Origin: Metamycoplasma alkalescens
GTDB taxonomy: Bacteria > Bacillota_I > Bacilli_A > Mycoplasmatales > Metamycoplasmataceae
Length of the DNA: 64,000 bases
Assembly: GCF_900476125.1 (NCBI RefSeq)
Contig: NZ_LS991949.1
Location: 186,001-250,000, forward strand
Direction: 5' to 3'
Part shown: positions 45,841 through 57,378 of the stretch, piece by piece
Numbering within the stretch: the first letter of the stretch is position 1
Layout: each line of letters opens with the position of its first letter
Made by a program: the position numbers and the translations under genes
The notes under the pieces: generated by a model
What the model was told of the DNA's origin: nothing
Database searches by the model: none
What the model saw: the letters and a program-made list of their open reading frames with translations, nothing else

Positions 45841-48800
45841 TTATAATTCATAATATTCCTTAAATGAAGGTCATTTTTTTCTATCTCTATGCAGTGGGTT
45901 ATTTTCTGCAAATAAAAGATGTTGACCAACTTTTGATACATTTCAATTAGATATATCATGACTAAATGATATTGCATGATAGAATACTCCACGCATATCA
46001 GTTACATTTAATGTATCTCATGCATAATATTCTTCACCATTTGATTTTACTCATCTTGTAGATATATCTTGATTAAAACTATTTGCACCTCAAAACATAT
46101 CACGTAGATTATGAACATTTGAAATATTTCAATTAGTTATTGCTCCATTAAATTTAAATGCATGGAAGAACATTTGAAACATATCTCTTACATTTTTAGT
46201 ATTTCAATTGTTTAGATTTTGATTAAATACATTAGCATGTCAAAACATTGAATTCATATCAGTTACATTTGATACATCTCATGCTTTGTATTGTTTATTG
46301 TTTTTAAAAACAATTTTTGTATCAATTGGTTGATTAAATCTTGTTGCCTCATGGAACATGTAAGACATACTTGTAACTTTTGATGTATCTCAATCAGATA
46401 TATTTTGATCAAAATTTAGAGCTTGATAAAACATTCCTGCCATGCTAGTTACATTTGAAGTATCTCATTTTGATATGTCTGTATTAAATCCATGTGAAAG
46501 TTTGAACATATTTGCCATTGTCACAATATTTGAAGTATCTCAATTGCTTATTCCATGTAAATTGTTTCCTCAATTTTGGAAAAACATTCCTTGTAAACTT
46601 GTGATTTCTTTTGGTAAGTAAGATGTAATTCTACCTCCATTTACAATATTGGGCATCACATGAGCAACAATTTCATCTCCATTATCATAATATCCAATTT
46701 GAGTGATTTCATATACATCACCAATTTTATGCTTCATATTATGTTCAAATTTAGTATTTATGTCAGATACCCCATTAAATTCTAATTCAGCTCCATTTTT
46801 AACCTTACGATATTTTGTTGGTGCACTTGCTGCTTTAATATATCCAAAAGGAAGTAGTAATTCATTATCAAAAATTTTTATTTTAAAAAATGATTCATCT
46901 GAATTTTTAAATCTCAAATATTTTAATTTAGGACGTTTATTTTTATAAGATTCTGAAATAAGTTGAATATTTTCAACATTAGAATTATCAAGGTTAAGTG
47001 ATTTCTTAATTTCATTTTTGAATCTTTCTAAAATGCTTGAGTATTTTTCTGAACTTCTTAATTGATTTTTAAATTTGTTGTTTCAAATATTAATAATTTG
47101 TTCATTTCTAATACTTTTAAAAGTAATTTCAACTTCACCACTTAAACGTAGATAATTATCCTTATTTGTTTTTATTTTTGCTTTAGCTTTACCTTGAGAT
47201 TCATTAATGATTTCTATTTGTATAAAATCTTTTATTCTTTCAATTTTTTGATTATTTTTTACCAAAAGATCAAGAATTATGCTCTCTGTAGGGTTTATAA
47301 TACCACCTAAATTTTTATTAGTAATTAAGGTATTTATATCAATATTATTGGATTTATTTCGATTAATTTTTTCTTCAAGATCTTTAATTAAATCATTTAG
47401 TCTTGCAATTTCTTTATTTTTTTCAACTAATTGGGCATTTGCTTTCATTAACCTTACTTCAAATTCTTCTTTTTTAACTAATGCTCTAAAATGTGCCTCT
47501 CTAGATGCAACTAATTCTAGTTCTTTTTCTTTAAGTAATTTATTTAGTTCATCTATTTTTTCATCAATAGCATCATTCAGTTCTTTATTTGTGGCTTCAA
47601 GTTGGCTCGCAATTTTTGATATATGATTTTGATTTTTCTTGTAAAGAATGCTGTAATTGCTCATTTTTTTATTTATATCTTCAATTATAATTCCTGAAGC
47701 AGCAAGTTCTTTTTCAATGGCCATTTTTTCTTTTTTTAATTTAAATACATCGATATTTACTTTGGCATATTCATTTTTAAATTTTTCGTGTTTTTCAAAA
47801 GCCATCTTGACATCTTCAACATTAAATTTTTCTATTGGATATCGTTTTTTAAATTCCTCATCTAGCTTAACAAGACCTGGACGTCAACCTTTTTCGTATT
47901 CTGCTTCTCACTCATCATATCACAATCGATAAATTCAGATTGTTCATAAAACAATTTTTGCATTATCTTTAATTTCTTTAATTTCTTTATTTTTGCTTTC
48001 TAATTCCTTTTTGTGATTATCAAATTTTTGTTTTTCAGAATTATATTTTGCTTCTATTTTTTCAAGTCTAGAAATTTTTTCATTAAATTCTTCATTTTCT
48101 TTTTTTAATTTTCTATTTTCGCTTTGCAATGTTCTTTTTTCGGCTGTTAAATCTTTAACATTTTCTTTTTCTCTAGCTAAGTCTGATTCTGCAGCATGTT
48201 TTGCTTCATTGGCAGCTTCAAGATCTTTAGTTAGTTTGTCATTTTTTCTTTGAAGTTCTGAAATATTAGTATCTTTTGTTCTTATATTTCCATTAAGATT
48301 TTCAATATCGCGTTCTTTTTGTCTTACAGTATCATTTAATTTTGAAATATCTTCCTTTAATTTTGTAATTTCTTCCTTTAACTTTACATTTTCTGTACTA
48401 TCAGGATTTTTATTTCTCTCCCTGTTAAGATCATCTTCTAATCTTCTAATTTGTTCTTCTTTTCCAGCAATGATTCTATTTTTATCTGCAATTTCAGATT
48501 TAAAAGCATCTCTTTCTTGTTCAAATTTTCTTTTATCCTCTATAGCAGCATTTTTATCATCTTCAAATTGTTTTTTTTGCTTTTCTAAGCTATCTATTTT
48601 GATTTTATTTTTTCTTATTTCTTCATCCAAATCAGTAATTTTTTCTTTTGCATTTCTTAGTTCTCTTTCTGATTTTCTTAGTTTATCCTCATTTTCATCG
48701 ACTTCATCTGTTTTTTTGCGAAGGTCTTCCTTTATTTTGTCAAGTTGCCTTTTATTTTCAGCAATTTCATCTTCTTTATCTTTAATATTTCTGTTTAAAC

Positions 48801-49392
48801 TACTAATCGTTCTTTGAAATTCTTTATTTTTTTCTTCAAGATCTTCATATTTTTTTATATTTTCTTTATATTTTTCAATTTCTTCAGTGTTTCTTCTAAT
48901 TGTTTCTTGAGCTTCATTGATTTGTCTTTGTTTGTCATTATTTTGACTATTTAAATCACTAACTCTTTGTTTTTCAATTTTTAATTGTTCTTCTAAATCC
49001 TTTTTTGCTTTTTCAATTGCAACTTTTTCATTATTTATTTTTTGTTGTTGTTTTTCAAGATCATTAATTTTTTTGTTCAGCTCTTCTATTCTTTTGCCAT
49101 CAGGAGTATTTTGATACTTATCAAGTTCATCTTTGATTTTTTTAATTTCTTCTTCTTTTTCTTTGATTTCATTATTTATTTCATCAATTTTTTCAGAATT
49201 TTCTTTTTTATCTTTTTCTAATTTTTCAATTTCTATGATTTTTTCTGTACGTTCTTTTTCTAAGTCATCAATATCTTTTTGTAATTTGTTCCCACGATTT
49301 TTGTTTGTCACAGCAATAATCGATACAGCTGCAATAGCCGAAGTTGCTGCAAGAATACCAATGGTAGTTAATATAATTCCACCCTTTTTCAT
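45841..49392 (-). CDS. Giant coiled-coil/DUF285 surface protein (copy 1)
   Basis: 1,183 aa. A hydrophobic N-terminal anchor (~7-29, no lipobox Cys) is followed by ~450 residues of Glu/Lys/Asn coiled coil, a short Trp-rich segment (WTIWIYRLWYDEWEAEYE, ~484-501), more coiled coil to ~690, and a globular region with FGYIKAASAPTKYRK and ITQIGYYDNGDEIVAHVMPN. From ~945 to 1165 come BspA-like repeats of the DUF285 type (WDTSNVTSMAGMF, FNQNL, period ~25). Such proteins sit on mycoplasma surfaces; roles in adhesion are suspected. The frame is intact with every repeat Trp as TGA. Confidence 0.9.
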
Positions 49393-50425
49393 AATCTTCT
49401 CATTTCCTTTTTTAAAATTTTAATTTTGTATTTTAATGCTGTTTTTTTTAATATTTTTGTTTTTAATTATGACTATTTTTAAAATTGATAATTATGATTT
49501 TTTAGATTATGATTTTTGATTTTTTTTATTTAAATTTACATTTGAATTTTTGTTTTGGATGTTGCTACTCTTAGCTATTTCATACAACAAAAAAACACTA
49601 GACATTTTAGAGTGTGTAAAAAACTAAATATATAAATACTAAATACTAATAAACAAATTTTTATTTTTTAGATTTATTAAATAATAAAAATTACTAAACA
49701 AATTAAATTATTTTTATATCTAATTCAACCTAGTTCTAAATTTATTTTGTTAAATTAAATTTTTAAAGAATTTTTAAAAATTTATAAAAAACTATTTATT
49801 CATATTATTTTGTTATTTTATTATCGATTTAATCAAATATTTTTTTAAATTAAAATCATAATTCTAAAAAATAATTAAAAAATAACAAATTTAACATCTA
49901 AATATTGCTGTTATTTTTTTGATTATTTAAATTTAATTATTGTTTTTTTATTAAAGCAATTAAATAAATAATTAACTTCAATTTATATTATTCTTATTAG
50001 AAGTTATAGAATATCAAATAAAATTATCATAAAAAAACTTAAAATATTTTTATAAAAAAATCAATAAATTTCACATATTTTTTATTTTTAAATAAAAACA
50101 ATCAAAAGCGAATTTTATTATTTTTTTGTGTTTTCTATTTTTTAATAAGAATGCATAGTATTATTTTTTTATTTTAATTAAAAGTAGGAATTAATTTGAT
50201 TATTTAATTATTTAAAATAAGTATTTTTTTCTATGTATTCTTTCATATAATAGATTACAATATTACATAAAAAATATTACCACTTTAGAATTTATTTTTT
50301 AAAAAAAATATAAATAAAAACATTTTTTTTATTTTTCTTATTTTATAGAAGAAAAAAAATGGGAATTAGTGAATATTTAAGTTTATTTTTTAACTTAAAA
50401 TTTTTATTTATTTGATTTAACAAGA
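49393..50425. promoter_or_regulatory. Long upstream region of copy 1, related to that of copy 3
   Basis: About 1 kb without a gene. An imperfect ACACT/AGTGT hairpin is near 49600. The distal end, 50068-50110 and 50231-50300, matches the region upstream of copy 3 (56877-56920 and 57123-57175): shared CTATGTATTCTTT, TATAATA, TACAA and TATTACCAC blocks. CTATGTATTCTTT lies 839 bases from the copy 1 start and 835 from the copy 3 start. This implies a duplicated gene plus its upstream unit, possibly with a long leader or a distant regulatory site. Confidence 0.5.
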
Positions 50426-50483
50426 AAAATTCAAGCGCAAAACAACTAAACTTTTAAATTATAGTTTGCTGCGCTTGAATTTT
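50426..50483 (-). terminator. Terminator of pseudogene copy 2
   Basis: A 14-bp stem AAAATTCAAGCGCA/TGCGCTTGAATTTT (50426-50439 with 50470-50483) and an inner imperfect helix. The arm core AAATTCAAG is shared with two other terminators in the window. Confidence 0.75.
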
Positions 50484-50548
50484 ATAATCAAGTAATTTTT
50501 CAAATTTTAGTATTTTTAATTCATTTATTGTATTAAAACTAATTGATT

Positions 50549-52940
50549 TTAATTAGAAATTATAATAGCATCATCAACATTTTCTGCTTCGTCTTCATAG
50601 TATTTTTTAAATAAAGGTCAATTTTTTTTGTTTGAATTAAAATTAGCATTAGCATTGTGGGCAAATCTTGCATGTTGTCCTACTTTTGATACATTTTAAT
50701 TCGATATATCTTGATTAAAATTTGTTGCTCCATAAAATATACTACGTAAATTTTCAACATTTGTTATATTTCAATTTGTTATATTTCCATTAAAACTAGT
50801 TGCATGTAAAAACATTTGAAACATATTTCTTACATTTTTAGTATTTCAGTTATTTAAATCTTTATTAAACATTTCGGCATTTCTAAACATTGAATTCATA
50901 TCAGTTACGTTTGAAACATCTCAAGATTTGTAATTTTTCTTTTGTTTAAAAACATTTCTTGTATCAATAGCTTGATTAAATTTTTTTGCTTTATAAAACA
51001 TTCATGACATATTAGTTACATTTGATGTACTTCAATCAGAAATATCTTGATTAAAGTTTAGAGCTTGATAAAACATTCCAGACATACTACGCACATTTGA
51101 AGTATCTCAATTAAATATATTTGCATTGAAATTATTTGAAAATCTAAACATATTTGCCATTGTCACAATATTTGATGTATCCCAGCTACTTATTCCATCC
51201 AGGTTATTGCCTTTATTTCGGTAAAACATTCCTTGTAAACTTGTGATTTCTTTTGGTAATGTTGATGTTATTTTGCCCCCATCTATGATATTAGGCATTA
51301 TATGAGCAACAATTTCATTGCCATCATCATAATATCCAATTTGGGTTATTTCATATACTTCACCAACTTTTTTTCTCATATTGTATTGAAATGTATTATC
51401 AAAATTATTCATTCCATTAAACTCTTCTTCAGGACCATTTATGGATTTACGATACTTAGTTGGAGCGCTTGCTGCTTCAATCATACCAAAAGGAAGTTGT
51501 AGTGATTCATTTAGAATTTTAATTTGAAATGAATCATCATTAGGATTTTTTAATTCTAGTTTTTTTATTTTAGGTCGATTATTTTTATTTAGTTCTGAAA
51601 TAAGCTGAATGTGTTCATGATTATAATCTTCATTATTATTTGATTCTTTAATTTCTTTTTTAAATCTTTCTAAAATACTTGAAAATTTTTCTGAACTTTT
51701 TAATTTATCTTTAAATTTGTTATTTCAAATGTTTGTTATTTTATCAATGTCAATTGCTTTAAAAACAATTTCAACTTCACCATTTAAATTTAGATGGTTA
51801 TTTTTAGTTGCTTTTATTTTTGCTATGCCATCTGCTTCATTTTTAATTTCTATTTCTATTTCTAATAAATCCTTGATATTTTTTATTTTTTCATTATTTC
51901 TTATTAAAATATCAAAAATTATATCTTTTTTAGGGTTTACAATTGTTCCCAAATTTTTATTTGTAATTAAATTATTAATATCAGTAGTCTTTGAAAAATT
52001 ATCAATAATTTCTTTTTCTTTTTCTTTAATTAAATCTTCAAGTTCTTTAATTTTAAGATCACGCGAACCTATATCATTTTTAATGTTTTTATTTTCTTCT
52101 TCTATTTTTGATACTCGATCTTTGAATTCATTTATTTCTTTTTTATAATTTTCAATTTTAGTTTTTTGTCGATTAATTTCATCTTTTTGTTCTTCAAATT
52201 TTCTTTTTTCAATTTCTTTAGTTACTTGATTTTTTTCTTTATTTAATTTCTCAATTTCCTTATTAGCATCATCTAATTGTTTTTTTGTTTGAATCAAGTC
52301 ATTTTTTATTTTGGATAATTCATTTTCTTTTTTAATTAATTGAGAATTTTGATCTGCAATTTGCTTGTTTGCTTTATCTAACTGATTCTTAATTTCATTA
52401 ATTTTTTCTTGTGATTTTTTTTCTAATTCTAATTTAAGTTTTTCAATTTCAATCTCATATTTTTTTATTTCTTTTTTAAAAATATTGATTTGAATTTCGG
52501 TTTTTTTATTTTGCTCAATTAGAGATTGATTTTTTTTCTTCCAATTCTATTTTTTTATTTTCAAGTTGACTTATTTTATTAATTAATTTTTTTTCTTTTG
52601 ATTTTAAATTTTTAATTTGATTCTCAAGCTCTCTAATTTTCTTTTCATCTATACTATTTTTATATTTTTCAAATTCATCTTGAATTCTTTTTAGTTCTTC
52701 TTCTTTTTCTTTGATTTGATTATTTATTTGATTAATTTTTTCAGAATTATTTTTTTTATTTTTTTTTAATTCTTCAATTTCTTTAATCTTTTCTGTACGT
52801 TCTTTTTATAAGTCGCTTATATTTTTTTGCATTTTATTATTTTGAGTTTTATTTGTAATAGCAATAATGGTTATAGCAGCAATTGCTGAAATTATAGTAA
52901 TGGTACCAATTGTTGCCAACATAATTCTTCTTTTTTTCAT
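50549..52940 (-). pseudogene. Coiled-coil/DUF285 surface protein, disrupted (copy 2)
   Basis: Homologous to copies 1 and 3 from the anchor (MKKRRIMLATIGTITIISAI) to the repeats. Three lesions: TAA at 52806-52808 where copy 1 has GAA, just after the anchor; a frameshift at an A8 run (52530-52537 on the plus strand as T8); and TAA at 50696-50698 where the repeat Trp (TGA) belongs. The rest of the frame, including FGMIEAASAPTKYRK and six repeats, is well kept, so decay looks recent. Only ~300 bases lie upstream, without the long element of copies 1 and 3. Confidence 0.85.
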
Positions 52941-53160
52941 AATTTCTTCGTTTTTTTCTTTCTTTTTAAGCTTTTGTTTTTTATATAAATGTTTATTAAG
53001 CCTTAATTTATTTATAAATATTTTTTTGTTTTTAGTTTTAATTTAGAAATTTATTTATTATTAATGTCACTTTGTTAAGGTTTTATTAAATAAAAAAATA
53101 TGATTCTAATTTTTTTTTAAATAAATAAAAATTTTTTAATATTTTTTTATTTAGTTTTAA
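52941..53160. other. AT-rich gap between copies 2 and 3
   Basis: No gene seen. It contains the RBS-like ACGAAGAAA of copy 2 and then AT runs up to the copy 3 terminator. Confidence 0.4.
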
Positions 53161-53191
53161 AAAAAATAAAAACACCCAAAATTTTAGGTGT
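53161..53191 (-). terminator. Terminator of copy 3
   Basis: ACACC/GGTGT (53172-53176 with 53087+100-53191) extended by AAAA/TTTT around one mismatch, with A run on the left giving a T tail on the minus strand. Confidence 0.6.
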
Positions 53192-53243
53192 CTTATTTTT
53201 TAATTTAATATAACAAATAGGTTTTTTAGTTGTTTTATTAACA

Positions 53244-56200
53244 TTATTTTTCATAATATTCTTTAAACGCTGGTCAAAATGTCTTATTAGCCTCAAATGG
53301 ATTACCAGCAGCAAAATCAAGATGTTGGCCAACTTTTGATACATTTCAATTAGATATGTCTTGATTAAATTTAGGTGTAGAGTAGAAAACACCACGCATA
53401 TCAGTTACATTTAATGTATCTCATGCATAATATTCTTCACCATTTGATTTTACTCATCTTGTAGATATATCTTGATTGAAATTATTTGCTCCTCAAAACA
53501 TATCACGTAGATTGTCAACTTTTGATGTATTTCAATTGGTTATTGCCCCATTAAATTGAAATGCATGGAAGAACATTTGAAACATATTTCTTACATTTTT
53601 AGTATTTCAATCATTTAAATCCCGATTAAATTGTTGTGCATGTCAAAACATTGAATTCATATCTGTTACATTTGAAACATCTCATGCTTTATACTGTTTA
53701 CCATTTTTAGATACCATTTTTGTATTAATAGGTTTGTTAAATTTATATGCTTCATGAAACATATAAGACATACCAGTAACTTTTGATGTATTTCATTCAG
53801 ATATATCTTGGTCAAAATTTGTTGCTTGATAAAACATTCCGGCCATACTAGTTACATTTGAAGTATCTCATTTAGATATGTTTGTATTAAATCCATGTGA
53901 AAATTTGAACATATTTGCCATTGTTTCAACATTCGAAGTATCTCAATCACTTATTCCACCTAAATTATTACCTGAATTTTGGAAAAACATTCCTTGTAAA
54001 CTTGTGATTTCTTTTGGTAATGTTGATGTTATTTTGCCCCCATCTATGATATTAGGCATTACATGAGCAACAATTTGATTCCCATTATCATAATATCCAA
54101 TTTGGGTTATTTCATATACTTCACCAACCTTGTATCTCATATTATGCTCAAATTTTCCAAGTAGCGGAGATTCTCTATAAAATTCTAATATTTCTCCTCC
54201 TTTAGTTTTTCGATATTTAGTTGGAGAATTAGCTGCTTCAACTTTACCAAAAGGAAGTAATAAAGGATCATTTAAAATTTTAATTTGGAAAGATTTTTCT
54301 TTTGGATCTTGAAATTTTAGTTCTTTTATTTTAGGACGCTTATTTTCATAATCTTTTGAAATAAGTTGAATATGTTCTTCATTATATTCTTGATTTTCAA
54401 GCTCTTTTTTAATTTCTTCTTTAAATCTTTTTAAAATACTTAAAAATTTTTCAGAACTTACAATTTTTCCTTTGAAAAATTTTTCAGTTCATACTTTTTC
54501 AACAAATTCCTTGCCAAAGTTTTTAAATTCAATATCAACATTTCCTCTTAATCTTGATAATTTTTCAAAATTTGAAGTGTCTTTAACTTTTAATTTTGCT
54601 TTTCCTTGTTCTTTATCTATAACTTCTACTTTTAAGTGATCTTTTAAATCCTTTAATTTTTCATTTTTATTTACAATGACATCTAGGATTGTTTCTTCTG
54701 GTGAATTTACATATATAACATTACCTATATTAGGATTTTCAACTATTTTTTTTAATTCAAGAGTATTATATTTTTCTTCTATTTCATCTTGAATTTTTTT
54801 AATTTCATCTTTACGTTTTTGTTCTAATTCATCTTGAATTTTTTTAATTTCTTCTTGATGTTTTTGCTCTAATTTTTTCTTAGTTTCTTCATTTTGTGAT
54901 ATTTGTTCTTTTAATTTTTCAATTTCTGCTTGACTTGATGCTTTAGCTGTTTCTAATTCTTGATTTTTTCTATTTAACTCATTTATTTTTTCAGCCTGTG
55001 CATCAAATTCCTTAATTTTATTATCTAATAATTCTTTGTTTTTTTCAAAGCCATCTTTATATTGTTCTTTTTCTCTTGTAATTTTTTCTATTTCTTGGTT
55101 TTTTTCTTGAATTTTTGTTTCTGTCTCTTGAATTAATCTTTCTTGTTGCGCGTTTTTTGCTTTTTCTTCTTCAAGTTTTTGAAGAGCACTATCTTTTGCT
55201 TCTTCAATTGTCTTTTTTTCTCTTTCTAAAGCCTCAATTCTTTCGGTTGAATTTTTTGTTTGTTCTTTAAATTCATTTATTTTAGATTCAATTTCTTCTT
55301 TTTCTTTAATTAATTTGCTTTTTTCTTCTTCAACTTGTTGAATTTTTTGATTGTTTTCAGAAATTTCTTGCTCTTTTTTGGTTAACTTTTGATTTAGATC
55401 ATCGATTTGTTTCTTTAGTTCATTATTTTCATTATTTAATTCAATATTTTTAGCATTTAATTCTTCTTTTTCTTGTTTTAATTTTTTGATTTCATTTTCA
55501 GATTCAGTTGCTTTTTTTTCTAATTCTGCTAATTTATTATTAATTTCTTGAATTTGAGTTTTTTGTTGCTCAATTAAATTTTTTTTCTCTTCAAATTGCT
55601 CATTCAATTGGTCAAATTGAGTTTTAATTTGGTTTTTTTCATTTTCAATTCTTGTTTTTTCATCCAGAAGTTTTTTATTATTTTCTTCTGATGTTTGAAT
55701 TTTTACATTTAGTTCTTCAAGTTTTTTGTCTAAATTTTGTTTTTGATTTTTTATAGTTTCAAGTTGAGCATTTAATTCATCTTTTTGATTATTAATAGCA
55801 ATAATTAATTCATCTTTTTCTTGAATTTGAATTGTATAGTTTTCTATTGCCTGTTTTTGCGATAAATTTTCATCATGTAATTCTTCAAGCTTTTTATTTA
55901 AATTTTCTTTGTCTTTTTTTAGATTTTTTTCTGCTAATATTGCTTCTTCAAGTTGTTTTTTTATTTCATCAATTTCATTTTTTAGTTTCTCAATTTCTTT
56001 TCCAGCATCTGTGCTTTTAAATTCATCAAGTTCTTCTTCAATTTTTTTAATTTCATCATTCTTTTTGTTGATATCTTCTTCTAGTTCATGAATTTTATTT
56101 TGAGCTTTATGTGATTCATCTTCAATTTTTTTGATTTCATCATCATGTTGTTTTTTTAACTTATCCATTTGGTCATGTATTCTATTACTTCTCTTTTTAT

Positions 56201-56288
56201 TAGTTATTGCAACAACAGAAACAGCTCCAATTGCTGAAACAACAGCAATTGTTCCAACTGTAGTTAATATAATTCCGCTTTTTTTCAT
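53244..56288 (-). CDS. Giant coiled-coil/DUF285 surface protein (copy 3)
   Basis: 1,014 aa with the same design as copy 1: anchor MKKSGIILTTVGTIAVVSAI without lipobox Cys, ~500 residues of coiled coil, a globular part (PFGKVEAANSPTKYRK; ITQIGYYDNGNQIVAHVMPN), then DUF285/BspA-like repeats from ~780 to 1000 (WDTSNVETMANMF, FNQDI). The coiled coil lacks the Trp-rich interruption seen in copy 1. An 86-base block in the repeat region is identical to copy 1. RBS CGGAGAA is 4 bases before the ATG. Trp in the repeats is TGA throughout. Confidence 0.9.
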
Positions 56289-57283
56289 AATTTCTCCGTA
56301 TTTTTTTGTCCTTGAAATTTTTAAATGTTTGTAAGGAAAAACAATACGTAATAGAGATTTACTTTCTTTTTTATAAATAATTTTTCTATTAAAATTATTA
56401 AGAATTTTTTTGCAAGATTATTAAATTAAATTATTTAGATAAACTTTTTTAATTAGTAAATTATTTCTTATTTCTTTATTAATAAATTAAATAAACAAAA
56501 ACATTAAATTATTAGATTTTAATAATTTAAGATTTAAATTTATTTTTAGTTTATTTGCAATAATAAAGATTTTTTATTTTTAGATTAAACCATATAAAGA
56601 ATTTAATTAAATAATATGCAAGTATTTTATTATTAGCTAACTTATTTATTTGGTTTATTTTTATTATTGGTTTTTAGAAATTAATTAATCATTTTTAATT
56701 TTTTTAAATTACTCCAAATTTTTAAAAAAATTAAATGATATAGTTAGTTTGTTAAATATTTTATTTCTAAATAATTAAATTGAATTTTTTATTAAATTAT
56801 GTTTTTGAATAAATCAAGATATAAGTTGTTTTTTATTGATTTTTTTAACTAAAAATAATTCTTTAGTAATTTTATAATTTGCTATTTTTTATTTTGAAAT
56901 AAAAATAACGAAAGCAAAAAAAATTAAATCATCTATTATTATTGTTTTAAAACATTTATAAATTTCTCTTAAAGTCTTTTTCATCAATTAAAAATTTCTG
57001 CTTATTTTCTTAAAAAAATAAGAAAAAGTTTTTAACCTAATGTCATTTCATTTTTTAAAAAAAGATTACAAGAGAAATTATTTTAATAACTTTTTTACTA
57101 GTAATTACATTGATTAATTTCTCTATGTATTCTTTTTATAATATAGAGCTTACAACTTATATATTACCACCATTTGGAGTCATTATCCAAAAAATATTAT
57201 TAATTTTTGCTAATTTTCTAGGTTTTTTGGAGATATTTTGTGAATTTTTTCCCAAATTTCATTTTTTTATTATTTAAAATAAA
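56289..57283. promoter_or_regulatory. Long upstream region of copy 3
   Basis: About 1 kb of AT-rich sequence with no gene. The best marked element is 57118-57175 with CTATGTATTCTTT, TATAATATAGAG, TACAA and TATTACCACC, also present upstream of copy 1. A second shared stretch, TATTTTTTATTTT then AAATAAAAA and a GAAAGC/AAAGCG block, is at 56880-56916. Confidence 0.5.
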
Positions 57284-57344
57284 TAAAAAAACAAGTGTCT
57301 TTTTTAATAAGTTAATATTACAAACTTATTTTTTCACTTGTTTA
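57284..57344 (-). terminator. Terminator of tig
   Basis: AAACAAGTG/CACTTGTTT (57289-57297 with 57335-57343) plus an inner helix AATAAGT/ACTTATT (57306-57312 with 57324-57330); on the minus strand a T-rich tail follows. Confidence 0.75.
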
Positions 57345-57378
57345 TTTGTATATTGAAGTTTATTTGTAATGGTTATTT

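Noticed and set aside
47279-56334. Long plus-strand frames (up to 143 codons) rich in Ser, Phe and Leu opposite the surface-protein genes
   Set aside because: They are antisense shadows of Glu/Lys/Asn coiled-coil coding sequence; no RBS and no conserved motif.
45841-57283. Repeat array considered as CRISPR or as an IS/transposon
   Set aside because: The repeats are protein-coding 25-residue units without fixed spacers, and there is no transposase frame or terminal inverted repeat at the edges.
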